Assembly: GCA_946478865.1 (NCBI GenBank)
Contig: CAMLDO010000006.1
Location: forward strand, 1-64,000
DNA from: an uncultured Methylobacillus sp.
Lineage (GTDB): Bacteria; Pseudomonadota; Gammaproteobacteria; Burkholderiales; Methylophilaceae
DNA length: 64,000 nucleotides
Direction of reading: 5' to 3'
In this document: positions 56,821 to 64,000 of the stretch, piece by piece
Layout: each line of letters starts with the position of its first letter
Numbering within the stretch: position 1 is the stretch's first letter
The notes under the pieces: generated by a model
Seen by the model: the letters and a program-made list of their open reading frames with translations, nothing else
Told to the model about the DNA's origin: nothing
Database searches by the model: none
Translations under genes and position numbers: made by a program

Positions 56821-57192
56821 ATTGCAGACTAGGGGTGAGTCGATTGCCTGAGAACCGGAAAAATACTGGCTGATCAATTACCTGCATGATCCAAGCACCC
56901 ATAAGCCGACTTTTCGGAAAACCTTTCGGATACGGAAAAATTTGCCGCTTCCCAACCTACTCTTGCCGCATGGTCAGGAGCCAGCGAAAAAATTCATAAC
57001 TTACTAATAAATAAAGAATTTTTATTAACCGAAATTAACAATACTTTACACCTCCCGCCATCAAATCCGCCCTTGTCTGGCCGATACTTTGCTATGAGCT
57101 GAAGGCAGGCTCATGGCGCTATTAGCGCACAGCAGCTCTGTTTGCCCGGCATCAACGGGCAATCCTTCACGAAAACCAAGAAAGGAAGCAAC
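56821..57192. other. Long intergenic region before the EF-hand gene
   Basis: No gene is supported. The stretch 56985-57055 is strikingly AT-rich for this genome and contains the inverted repeat TAATAAA/TTTATTA (57005-57027); it is the likely promoter or nucleoid-protein site for the EF-hand gene. An AGGAAG ribosome site lies just before 57193. Confidence 0.5.
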
Positions 57193-57849
57193 ATGATGAA
57201 CAGCATAGGTAGCAGCATGGCCTCCAGCTGGGCGAGCAAGCTTTTCACCCAGCTGGATACCAAAAATCAGGGATACATCGAGCAAAGCGACCTCGCCTCC
57301 GCTCTTAGCAAGATTTCCGATGACAGCAGCAGCGTCGATGAAATCTTCAGCCAGTTGGACGGCGACAGCGATGGCAAGGTCACGCAGGACGAGATGACGA
57401 GCGCGCTGGAACAGGTCGCGGCAGAACTCGACAAGCAGTTCAACAATATGCGCATGCAGGGCGGACCCGGCGGTCCGGGCGGCATGCCGCCGCCTCCGCC
57501 GGAAAACGATGCCGGCTTTACCGAAGAGGAACTCGCCAGCCAACTGGAGGAAATCGGCAGCACGGACAGCCAGCGCTCTGAGCTGATTTCCAAGGTTCTG
57601 GAAAACTTCGATACTGCGGACACAGACGATGACGGCAAGGTCAGTTTCAAGGAAGCGATGGCGCTCGATCAGTCTTCCAACAGTGCCTCCAGCTCCACTA
57701 CGACCGCGACGGAAATCGATACAGCTTCCGCCTCCTCTACTCAATCCGACGTCACGAAGCAGATCATGCAGTTGCTGCAGGCCTATCAGGTATTCGGCCG
57801 GGACGAAGAGCAGAACGGCCTCTACGCCGCGCTCTCCATTTCCGCCTGA
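57193..57849 (+). CDS. EF-hand calcium-binding protein
   Basis: 218 residues. Calcium loops are seen as DGDSDGKVTQDE (about 56-67) and DTADTDDDGKVSFKE (about 139-153), with a degenerate first hand DTKNQGYIEQSD (about 18-29) and a possible fourth between them. A Gly/Pro-rich linker (GGPGGPGGMPPPPP) splits the two halves, and a Ser/Thr-rich stretch precedes the C-terminal helix. No signal peptide or membrane segment. It resembles XopAW-type EF-hand proteins of proteobacteria, whose function is unclear. It stands alone between the AT-rich region and a hairpin. Confidence 0.85.
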   Translation: MMNSIGSSMASSWASKLFTQLDTKNQGYIEQSDLASALSKISDDSSSVDEIFSQLDGDSDGKVTQDEMTSALEQVAAELDKQFNNMRMQGGPGGPGGMPPPPPENDAGFTEEELASQLEEIGSTDSQRSELISKVLENFDTADTDDDGKVSFKEAMALDQSSNSASSSTTTATEIDTASASSTQSDVTKQIMQLLQAYQVFGRDEEQNGLYAALSISA

Positions 57850-57861
57850 CCATAGCAATAC

Positions 57862-57883
57862 AAGGCCGGCATTTGCCGGCCTT
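57862..57883 (+). terminator. Terminator of the EF-hand gene
   Basis: AAGGCCGGC/GCCGGCCTT arms with an ATTT loop, 12 bases after the stop. The following GAGTCTT is only weakly T-rich. Confidence 0.75.
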
Positions 57884-57893
57884 GAGTCTTACA

Positions 57894-57912
57894 CCTAATG
57901 AAAATCATTAGG
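57894..57912. promoter_or_regulatory. Fur-box-like palindrome upstream of the second pqqA
   Basis: A perfect palindrome CCTAATGA-AAA-TCATTAGG, 100 bases before the pqqA start. I count 14 of 19 matches to the classical Fur box. A comparable palindrome sits upstream of the operon pqqA (10634-10650). A simple secondary hairpin of the preceding terminator is an alternative reading. Confidence 0.5.
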
Positions 57913-58011
57913 CACAATTCATGAACTGCACGAATGTATTTGCTAACCGGACGCGTATAGTGAGAACCGTGCGATGAGTCATCGCCTAACAAGACACTTA
58001 AGGAGATTAGC

Positions 58012-58083
58012 CATGTGGACCAAGCCCCAAGCTACTGAAATGCGTTTCGGTTTTGAAGTGACGATGTACGTCTGCAACCGCTA
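58012..58083 (+). CDS. pqqA: PqqA precursor peptide (orphan second copy)
   Basis: A 23-codon gene encoding exactly the same peptide as the operon pqqA, including Glu15 and Tyr19. Five of 72 bases differ and all five are synonymous third positions. TTAAGGAG lies 6 bases before the ATG. It has its own strong terminator, so it is a stand-alone unit about 47 kb from pqqBCDE. It should feed the same PqqD/PqqE machinery. Extra pqqA copies are known in some methylotrophs and pseudomonads. Confidence 0.95.
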
Positions 58084-58104
58084 ATACGCGTTTAGCACAG
58101 ATTC

Positions 58105-58143
58105 AAACGCCCACGGGAGCTTCGGCTCTCGTGGGCGTTTTTA
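58105..58143 (+). terminator. Strong terminator of the orphan pqqA
   Basis: A 16-base stem AAACGCCCACGGGAGC/GCTCTCGTGGGCGTTT with one G-U pair and a TTCG tetraloop, ending in TTTTTA. Such a stable end also protects a short message. Confidence 0.95.
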
Positions 58144-58219
58144 CATTTTCGTATTGCAGTCGAATGTGCCGGGAGTATGATTAAAACTTGAACCGAATCC
58201 TAATCTTAGGAGGTTAATC

Positions 58220-58879
58220 ATGGCACTGAGAATTGGCGACGTGGCTCCCGATTTCACTGCGGAAACCACCGAAGGCACGATACATTTTCACGACTGGATA
58301 GGCGATGGCTGGGCCATCCTGTTCTCGCATCCCAAGGACTTCACCCCCGTCTGCACCACCGAGCTCGGCTATCTCGCCAAGCTCAAACCGGAATTCGACA
58401 AGCGCAACTGCAAAGTAATCGGCCTCAGCATCGACAGCGTCGAAGATCACAAGCGCTGGACCAAGGACATCGAAGAAACGCAGGACTGCACCCTCAACTA
58501 TCCACTCATCGGCGACAGCAACCTCGAAGTAGCCAAGCTGTATGACATGATCCACCCGAATGCCAGTGGAACCGCAAGCGGGCGCACGGCCGTGGACAAT
58601 GCGACGGTGCGCTCGGTATTCCTGATCGGGCCGGACAAGAAGATCAAGCTGATGCTGATGTACCCCATGAGCACGGGGCGTGACTTCAACGAGGTGTTGC
58701 GCGCATTGGATTCGTGCCAGCTTACGGGCAAGCACACCGTCGCGACCCCGGTCAACTGGCGGCCCGGCGAAGAGGTCATCATCCCGCCTTCCGTGTCCGA
58801 CGAAGCGGCCAGGGCCAAATATCCGTCCGGATGGCGGGCACCCAGGCCTTATTTGCGCTACGTGCCGCATCCGCGCTAG
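58220..58879 (+). CDS. 1-Cys peroxiredoxin (Prx6 type)
   Basis: 219 residues. The peroxidatic Cys is in HPKDFTPVCTTELG (about 46), and the long C-terminal dimerisation domain (TPVNWRPGEEVIIPPSVSDEAA) places it in the Prx6/1-Cys group. There is a further Cys in NCKVIG and others later, but no canonical resolving pair. It reduces hydrogen peroxide and organic peroxides in the cytoplasm. An AGGAGG ribosome site is strong. It is separated from pqqA by a terminator, so it is an independent unit. Confidence 0.94.
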   Translation: MALRIGDVAPDFTAETTEGTIHFHDWIGDGWAILFSHPKDFTPVCTTELGYLAKLKPEFDKRNCKVIGLSIDSVEDHKRWTKDIEETQDCTLNYPLIGDSNLEVAKLYDMIHPNASGTASGRTAVDNATVRSVFLIGPDKKIKLMLMYPMSTGRDFNEVLRALDSCQLTGKHTVATPVNWRPGEEVIIPPSVSDEAARAKYPSGWRAPRPYLRYVPHPR

Positions 58880-58896
58880 GCGGTTTCAGTCAAAAA

Positions 58897-58919
58897 ACAA
58901 GGCGCCTGAAGCGCCTTGT
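58897..58919. terminator. Bidirectional terminator between the peroxiredoxin and a secreted protein gene
   Basis: ACAAGGCGC/GCGCCTTGT arms with a 5-base loop. The adjacent A-run (58892-58897) gives a T-run on the minus strand, so it mainly ends the minus-strand gene; the plus side has a weaker GTTTATTT. Confidence 0.8.
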
Positions 58920-58924
58920 GAAGT

Positions 58925-59347
58925 TTATTTCTGCGTGCACTCTTCCGAGCCGGTATTACCCCCCTTGTACTCCGGCTCGTAGTAGAACTTGCTGAACGCC
59001 CACTTGCCGTTCTTGCCTTTTCGGATCGTCGCGATGCCGGTGCCGTAATCCTTGGTGGATTGATCCTGCAATGCAAAGTGGATCGCCAGCTTGTCACCCT
59101 CGGAAACCGCATGACCGAGGTAAGCGCCGAACCCGGGCACTTCGAGCTTGAAGGTATAGGCGCCGTGGCTACCTACGCTTTGCTCCGCCACTTGCTTCAT
59201 CGTCACCGTGCCGGTGTATTCGCCTTCATGCGCATCCACGCCCTTGCACTGGTACACACCGCTGTAATCCGGGCCGGTAAAGGCCGGCTTGGCGCTGGCA
59301 ATCCCGCTTGCCGCCAGCAGGGCGACCAAAACAGCTACATTCTTCAT
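58925..59347 (-). CDS. Secreted/periplasmic hypothetical protein
   Basis: 140 residues with a clear signal peptide (MKNVAVLVALLAASGIASA, cleavage about residue 19). The mature part is beta-rich (YSGVYQCKGVDAHEGEYTGTVTM) with two cysteines (in YQCKG and EECTQK) that could form a disulfide. I do not recognise a functional family. AAGGGAGAG precedes the ATG. It lies 22 bases after the S4-domain gene and may be cotranscribed with it. Confidence 0.8.
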   Translation of the reverse strand: MKNVAVLVALLAASGIASAKPAFTGPDYSGVYQCKGVDAHEGEYTGTVTMKQVAEQSVGSHGAYTFKLEVPGFGAYLGHAVSEGDKLAIHFALQDQSTKDYGTGIATIRKGKNGKWAFSKFYYEPEYKGGNTGSEECTQK

Positions 59348-59369
59348 GCAACTCTCCCTTTAAAAATAA

Positions 59370-59615
59370 TCAATCCGCAATTGCGATGCCGGATTCAGGT
59401 GCCGGCAGCACATTGATCTCGATATCGCCCATGGCGACTTTCTGACCTGCGCGTATCTTGCACGTCTTGCGCGTTTCCACCTGCCCGTCGACGGTGACTG
59501 CTCCGCTCGCCACCAGGGCCTTGCCCGCGCCGCCGCTATCGCAAACTCCGGTCAACTTGAGCAGGTTGTTGAGCTCGATGTATTCACCGCTCAGCACAAA
59601 CTCCGTTTTCTGCAT
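59370..59615 (-). CDS. Small S4-domain RNA-binding protein (YbcJ-like)
   Basis: 81 residues. The S4 fold is seen in YIELNNLLKLTGVCDSGGAGKALVASG and VTVDGQVETRKTCKIRAGQKV. YbcJ-type proteins bind RNA; the target is unknown. I chose the ATG at 59615 with GGAG before it. An upstream in-frame extension of 32 codons does not look like this family. Confidence 0.88.
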   Translation of the reverse strand: MQKTEFVLSGEYIELNNLLKLTGVCDSGGAGKALVASGAVTVDGQVETRKTCKIRAGQKVAMGDIEINVLPAPESGIAIAD

Positions 59616-59739
59616 CTCCAACCTACCCTTCCTGTTTTCAATCGCGCATTCTACCGCAGCCCTCGCACCAGACCGTGGCACCAGGCCTGAACTTGATCGC
59701 ACTCTCGCCATCGAACCGGAAAGTCACCCAGGTTGAGAC

Positions 59740-60627
59740 ATGCAGCAACCAAACTCCCCTTTCGTTCGATTCAAAGACATTACCCGCCTCATGCTGAGCG
59801 CAGTCAAGGCATGGTTCGAACACCGCGCGTCCAGCAAGGGCGCGGCGCTATCCTTCTACACGCTGTTCTCCCTCACCCCGATCCTGGTGCTGGCAATCGC
59901 GGTCGTGGGCTATTTCTTCGGCCACGAAACAGCGCAGGGCGAGATCATCGGGCAGATCGAAAGCCTCGTAGGCCGGCAAGGAGCAGATGCGGCGCGCGTT
60001 ATGCTCGCTGCTGCACAAAATGACAACTCCAGTTTATGGGCGACGATCATCGCTGCCGGGCTGCTCATTCTCGGCGCCACCACGGTATTCGCCGAGCTCA
60101 AGGCCAGCCTGGACGAAATCTGGGGAGTGGTCACGCATAACGATTCCACTCTGAAATCGCTCGTGATGACGCGGCTGCTGTCGTTCAGCATCGTGCTCGC
60201 GCTTGCTTTTCTGTTGCTGATTTCGCTGGTGGTCAATGCCGCGCTGGCGATGCTGGAGCATTTTGTCGGCGGCTTTCTCGGAGAGATGTTCGGCATGTTC
60301 ACCTACGTCTCGACGCTGGTCACCTACGGCGTTATCGCCTGCATGTTCGCGCTGATCTACAAGATGCTGCCCGATGTGCCGCTCTCCTGGTCGGATGTGT
60401 GGATAGGCGCCGCGTTCACGGCCGCTCTGTTCATCCTGGGGAAGTATGCGATCGGGCTCTACCTCGGCAACAGCAGCATCGCCTCGGGTTACGGCGCGGC
60501 GGGATCGCTGGTCGCCTTGCTGCTCTGGGTGTACTACTCGGCGCAGATATTCTTCCTCGGCGCAGAATTCACTCGGCAATACGCGACGCGCCTTGGCAGC
60601 CTGCAAAACTGGAAACGCGCCGCCTGA
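59740..60627 (+). CDS. YihY/BrkB-family inner membrane protein
   Basis: 295 residues with about six membrane helices and the family start [43 protein letters not shown] and [28 protein letters not shown] are also characteristic. The function is not established; it was formerly called RNase BN by mistake. It is convergent with the methyltransferase gene, 3 bases apart. Confidence 0.93.
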   Translation: MQQPNSPFVRFKDITRLMLSAVKAWFEHRASSKGAALSFYTLFSLTPILVLAIAVVGYFFGHETAQGEIIGQIESLVGRQGADAARVMLAAAQNDNSSLWATIIAAGLLILGATTVFAELKASLDEIWGVVTHNDSTLKSLVMTRLLSFSIVLALAFLLLISLVVNAALAMLEHFVGGFLGEMFGMFTYVSTLVTYGVIACMFALIYKMLPDVPLSWSDVWIGAAFTAALFILGKYAIGLYLGNSSIASGYGAAGSLVALLLWVYYSAQIFFLGAEFTRQYATRLGSLQNWKRAA

Positions 60628-60630
60628 CGC

Positions 60631-61464
60631 TTAAGCGAAACGCGCGCGCAACTCTTCCAGCCCGACTTCTTCCAGCATTTTTTCCAGGCGCTCGGCTGCC
60701 TTGCGACGCGGCAGATTCTTGTAACGCGCGATGATAAGTTCGTTCTTCATTGAGTGTTCCCAGCCCACCAGCTCGGTCACCGTCACCTGGTAACCGTGTG
60801 CTTCGAGCTGGAGGCAGCGCAGCACGTTGGTGATCTGGCTGCCGAACTCGCGGGTATGTATGGGATGACGCCATAACTCGCTGAGCGGATTTGCAAGCGC
60901 CCGGCCTTTGTTCTTGCGCAGCACGGCAGCGACCTCAGCCTGGCAGCATGGCACCAGCACCATGAACCTGGCCTGTTTTTCGAGGCCGAAGCGTATCGCA
61001 TCGTCAGTCGCCGTATTGCATGCATGCAGCGCCGTCACGATATCGACTTCCTCCGGCAATTCTGGCGAAGTAATCGATTCTTCCACGGAGAGATTGAGGA
61101 AGCGCATGCGCGGGAAACCCAATCTGTCAGCCAGTGCCCGCGAATGCTCCACCAACTCCTGCCGCGTTTCGATGCCATACACCTCGCCCATCGCGCGCTG
61201 CTTGATGAACAGGTCGTAGAGGATAAACCCGAGATAGGATTTTCCGGCGCCGTGGTCCACCAGCGTAAGCCCACCGGTCTCATCCAGCACCTCCTGCATC
61301 AGCGGTTCGATGAACTGGTACAGGTGATACACCTGCTTGAGCTTGCGGCGCGTATCCTGGTTGAGCTTGCCGTCGCGCGTCAGGATGTGCAGCTCCTTGA
61401 GCAGCTCGATGGATTGTTCGGGTTTGATTTCGGGGATCAGGGTCACGGTCGGGGTCGAAAACAT
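60631..61464 (-). CDS. SAM-dependent methyltransferase (Methyltransf_32-like)
   Basis: About 277 residues. The SAM motif is LVDHGAGKSYLGFIL, followed by VYGIETRQELVEHS, ALHACNTATDDAI and LVPCCQAEVAAVL. The last two resemble the Cys-containing motifs of TRM13-type tRNA methyltransferases, but the substrate is not known. The start may be ATG 61464 or TTG 61467. It is monocistronic and followed on the far side by the MITE-like element. Confidence 0.85.
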   Translation of the reverse strand: MFSTPTVTLIPEIKPEQSIELLKELHILTRDGKLNQDTRRKLKQVYHLYQFIEPLMQEVLDETGGLTLVDHGAGKSYLGFILYDLFIKQRAMGEVYGIETRQELVEHSRALADRLGFPRMRFLNLSVEESITSPELPEEVDIVTALHACNTATDDAIRFGLEKQARFMVLVPCCQAEVAAVLRKNKGRALANPLSELWRHPIHTREFGSQITNVLRCLQLEAHGYQVTVTELVGWEHSMKNELIIARYKNLPRRKAAERLEKMLEEVGLEELRARFA

Positions 61465-61499
61465 CAAATTTCCGACATTTTAAGGCTGTTGTGCGCTTA

Positions 61500-61673
61500 G
61501 AGCCTATTTTCAGTTGATTTCATGCACCGCGTTAAGTCAGGGCGGGGATGGATGCGAGACGTAGTGCGGTGTTGCGCCCTGCTTGTGGAGAATGACTACA
61601 CTGCACAGGTCGCGCCTTGCACTATATCCCGCAGGCAATCAGCGCGGAGTATGAAAACAACTGAAATAGGTTC
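61500..61673. mobile_element. MITE-like element, 174 bases, with a TTA target duplication
   Basis: Imperfect terminal inverted repeats of about 31 bases: left 61500-61531 (GAGCCTATTTTCAGTTG...) and right 61643-61673 (...CAACTGAAATAGGTTC), with about four mismatches and one gap. TTA flanks both ends (61497-61499 and 61674-61676), a 3-base duplication like those of some IS5-group (IS1031/IS427) elements. There is no transposase frame inside, so it would be a non-autonomous derivative. It lies between a methyltransferase gene and rbgA without interrupting either. Confidence 0.7.
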
Positions 61674-61718
61674 TTACATGGGATAATTGCGCCATTTCCG
61701 ATCTCTCAAGCAGGACTT

Positions 61719-62624
61719 ATGGCAATACAGTGGTTCCCCGGTCACATGACCTCTGCGCGCAAAAAGGCGGCGGAGACCATGGAGTTCGTCGATGTCGTCA
61801 TCGAGGTGCTGGACGCACGCCTGCCAGAGGCCAGCCATAACCCGATGATCGAGGAACTGCGCCTGTTCCGCCAGCGTCCCTGCCTCAAGATCCTTAACAA
61901 GACCGACCTCGCCGACCCGGCTGCAACGCAGGCCTGGCTCAATTTCTACAACAAGCAGCCAGGCGTGAAAGCCGTGGCGCTGTCGTGCAAGAAACCGGGC
62001 GACGCAGCCAAGGTCGTCGGGCTGTGTCAGTCCCTCGCGCCGCATCGCGGCACCAACCTCAAACCGCTACGCATGATGATCATGGGCATCCCCAACGTCG
62101 GCAAGTCCACGCTCATGAATGCCTTGCTCAACAAGCGCGTCGCCAAGGTCGGCGACGAGCCGGCAGTGACCAAGAACCAGCAGCGCATCGAGCTCAGCGA
62201 CAAGGCGGTGCTCATCGACACGCCGGGCATGATGTGGCCCAAGATCCAGTACGATTCCGACGGCTTCATGCTCGCCGCGAGCCATGCCATCGGACGCAAT
62301 GCGGTCATCGACGAGGAAGTAGCGACCTTTCTCGGCGATCTGCTACTCAAGCGCTATCCTGCCTTGCTGACTACGCGCTACAAATTCGATACGGCCGGCA
62401 TGGACGGCGTAGATGTGGTGGAAAACGTCGCCAGGAAACGCGGCTTCCGTATGAAAGGTGGTGACCTCGATCTGGAAAAGGCCGCGATGACGCTGCTCAC
62501 CGATTACCGCTCCGGTGCACTCGGCCGCATCTCGCTGGAAACCCCGGAAACACGCCGCGAGATGACCGCCTCGCACACTCCGCGCGAAGAAGAACCCGCC
62601 GAGGATGAAGAAGAAACCGACTGA
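61719..62624 (+). CDS. ylqF: Ribosome-biogenesis GTPase RbgA/YlqF
   Basis: 301 residues of a circularly permuted GTPase. The NKTDLAD motif (G4) comes first, then [12 protein letters not shown] (G1) and DTPGMMWPK (G3). RbgA is needed for late 50S assembly. An acidic C-terminal tail (EEEPAEDEEETD) ends the protein and overlaps ychJ by 20 bases. The start lies 45 bases after the mobile element, so part of its promoter may lie in or next to that element. Confidence 0.95.
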   Translation: MAIQWFPGHMTSARKKAAETMEFVDVVIEVLDARLPEASHNPMIEELRLFRQRPCLKILNKTDLADPAATQAWLNFYNKQPGVKAVALSCKKPGDAAKVVGLCQSLAPHRGTNLKPLRMMIMGIPNVGKSTLMNALLNKRVAKVGDEPAVTKNQQRIELSDKAVLIDTPGMMWPKIQYDSDGFMLAASHAIGRNAVIDEEVATFLGDLLLKRYPALLTTRYKFDTAGMDGVDVVENVARKRGFRMKGGDLDLEKAAMTLLTDYRSGALGRISLETPETRREMTASHTPREEEPAEDEEETD

Positions 62625-62988
62625 ACCCTGCCCGTGTGGCGGCGCCTCATACGCCGCCTGTTGCGAACCTTGGCACCTCGGCACACCAGCCCCCACGGCC
62701 GAAGCACTCATGCGCTCGCGCTACAGCGCCTTCGTGCTCAAGCTGGAACCCTATCTGCTCGCCACCTGGCACCCTGACACTCGCCCCGCTTCCCTCGACT
62801 TGGCCGATGACACGACCAAGTGGCTGGGGCTGGAAGTGAAGCGTCACGAATCCGACAGCGACCACGCCATCGTGGAATTTATCGCGCGCTACAAGGTCGG
62901 AGGCAAGGCCAGCCGGCTGCATGAAACCAGCCGCTTCGTTCGAGAAAACGGACGCTGGCTTTATATCGACGGCACGTTCATCCAATAA
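62605..62988 (+). CDS. ychJ: YchJ-family SEC-C motif protein
   Basis: 127 residues: an N-terminal Cys-rich metal motif (CPCGGASYAACCEPWH) and the YchJ core with AEALMRSRYSAFV and ETSRFVRENGRWLYIDG. The SEC-C motif binds zinc; the cellular role is unknown. It overlaps the end of ylqF by 20 bases, so translation is probably coupled. Confidence 0.92.
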   Translation: MKKKPTEPCPCGGASYAACCEPWHLGTPAPTAEALMRSRYSAFVLKLEPYLLATWHPDTRPASLDLADDTTKWLGLEVKRHESDSDHAIVEFIARYKVGGKASRLHETSRFVRENGRWLYIDGTFIQ

Positions 62989-63003
62989 CTTTACGGAGCA
63001 AGC

Positions 63004-64000
63004 ATGGATTACCGCACGCTCGGCCAGACCGACATTCGCGTCTCGGCGGTCTGCCTCGGCACGATGACCTTCGGCCAGCAGAACACCGAAGCCGAAGCTC
63101 ACGCGCAACTGGATTACGCCATATCGCAAGGCATCAACTTCATCGACACGGCAGAGATGTATCCCGTCCCGCCGCGTGCCGAGACGGTAACGCGCACCGA
63201 AACCATCATCGGCACCTGGCTCAAGCAACAGCCGCGCGACAAAGTTATTCTCGCAACCAAGGTCGCCGGCCCACGCCGCAACATGCAATGGATACGCAGC
63301 GGCCCGGCAGCGCTGGACCGCGCCAACATCCGCGCTGCCATCGAAGGCTCGCTCCAACGCTTGCAGACGGATTACATCGACCTCTACCAACTGCACTGGC
63401 CGGAACGCAACGTGCCGATGTTCGGGCAATATCAGTTCGACCCGACACAGGAAAACAAGGAGTGGGTGCCTATCCGCGAACAACTGGAAGCGCTCGCGGA
63501 ACTGGTGGAGGAAGGAAAAGTGCGCGCCGTCGGTGTCTCCAACGAGCAGCCGTGGGGCGTGATGGAATTTCTCAGGATCGCGAAGGAATACGACCTGCCG
63601 CGCATCGCCAGCATTCAGAACTGCTACAACCTCATCAATCGCGGCTTCGAGTTCGGCCAGGCGGAAATCGCTTATCGGGAAAAGCTCAGCCTGCTCGCCT
63701 ATTCGCCGCTCGCCTTCGGTCACCTGACGGCCAAATACCAGGACGACCCGCAGGCCTCGGGGCGCGTCACACAATTCAAGGGCTTCGCTCAGCGCTACGA
63801 AAAACCCAACGTCCAGCCAGCAGTCTCTGCTTATGCCGCACTCGCTCGCAAGCACGGCATGACACCGGCGCAGATGGCTCTGTCCTTCGTGTTCCGCCGC
63901 TGGTTCGTAACGAGCACCATCGTCGGCGCCACGTCAATACAGCAACTGGAAGAAAACATCGCAGCCTGGAACAAGCCGCTATCGGAAGAGCTGCTCAAGG
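63004..64000 (+). CDS. Aldo/keto reductase, Tas-like (partial, runs off the window)
   Basis: 332 codons are visible before the window ends. MDYRTLGQTDIRVSAVCLGTM begins it. The catalytic pattern includes Asp in FIDTAEMYP, Lys in LATKVAG and His in YQLHWPERN. The Tas group of NADPH-dependent aldo/keto reductases is the closest type I recognise. A TACGGAGC ribosome site precedes the ATG, 15 bases after ychJ. The physiological substrate is unknown. Confidence 0.93.
   Translation, partial: MDYRTLGQTDIRVSAVCLGTMTFGQQNTEAEAHAQLDYAISQGINFIDTAEMYPVPPRAETVTRTETIIGTWLKQQPRDKVILATKVAGPRRNMQWIRSGPAALDRANIRAAIEGSLQRLQTDYIDLYQLHWPERNVPMFGQYQFDPTQENKEWVPIREQLEALAELVEEGKVRAVGVSNEQPWGVMEFLRIAKEYDLPRIASIQNCYNLINRGFEFGQAEIAYREKLSLLAYSPLAFGHLTAKYQDDPQASGRVTQFKGFAQRYEKPNVQPAVSAYAALARKHGMTPAQMALSFVFRRWFVTSTIVGATSIQQLEENIAAWNKPLSEELLK

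Overview
The window is a GC-rich, densely coded stretch of a betaproteobacterial chromosome. The evidence is the gene order rodZ-ispG-hisS-yfgM-bamB-der, the pilG-pilH-pilI-pilJ-chpA twitching cluster, ATGA/TGATG overlaps throughout, and a pqqABCDE operon of the kind found in methylotrophs and related Nitrosomonadales. Placement near Methylophilaceae/Gallionellaceae is an inference; no rRNA is present to test it. There is no prophage, CRISPR array or complete insertion sequence.

Layout. 1-2747: end of cysH, then cysD, cysN (sulfate activation) and a 7Fe ferredoxin. 2766-7186: an MFS exporter, then a compact signalling operon of a membrane CheA-like kinase, a CheY-like receiver and a CheX-like phosphatase. 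7183-10507 (minus): pqqA-B-C-D-E. 10706-12541: an acyl-CoA synthetase. 12620-26496 (minus): a run of 13 co-directional genes, rnr-rlmB-ndk-rlmN-pilW-rodZ-ispG-hisS-two peptide-type ABC ATPases-yfgM-bamB-der. 26527: tRNA-Leu(CAG) with a consensus promoter inside the start of rnr. 26923-31876: a YetF-like membrane protein, a PIG-L deacetylase/GT2 fusion, and a cyanide-insensitive-type cytochrome bd oxidase with a 37-residue third cistron. 31884-48744 (minus): MazG-like pyrophosphohydrolase, FAD/Rieske oxidoreductase, RNA methyltransferase, spermidine-synthase-like protein, RNB nuclease, dodecin, GGDEF/EAL protein, and the Chp chemosensory cluster. 49081-56786: a FIST sensor protein, hrpA (minus), and a Cpx-like regulator/kinase/Spy operon. 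57193-64000: EF-hand protein, a second stand-alone pqqA, a 1-Cys peroxiredoxin, small proteins, YihY, a methyltransferase, a MITE-like element, rbgA/ylqF, ychJ and a truncated aldo/keto reductase.

How they work together. Two chemosensory systems are present: the canonical type IV pilus Chp pathway and a small one built on a membrane kinase. The Chp cluster is flanked by a FIST protein and a c-di-GMP protein, which fits control of surface behaviour. PQQ synthesis has two precursor genes. They encode the same 23-residue peptide with only synonymous differences, and each has a Fur-box-like palindrome about 100-140 bases upstream.

The points I consider most worth following are the duplicated pqqA with shared upstream palindromes, the kinase/CheY/CheX unit, the 174-base MITE-like element with a 3-base target duplication, and the deacetylase-glycosyltransferase fusion.
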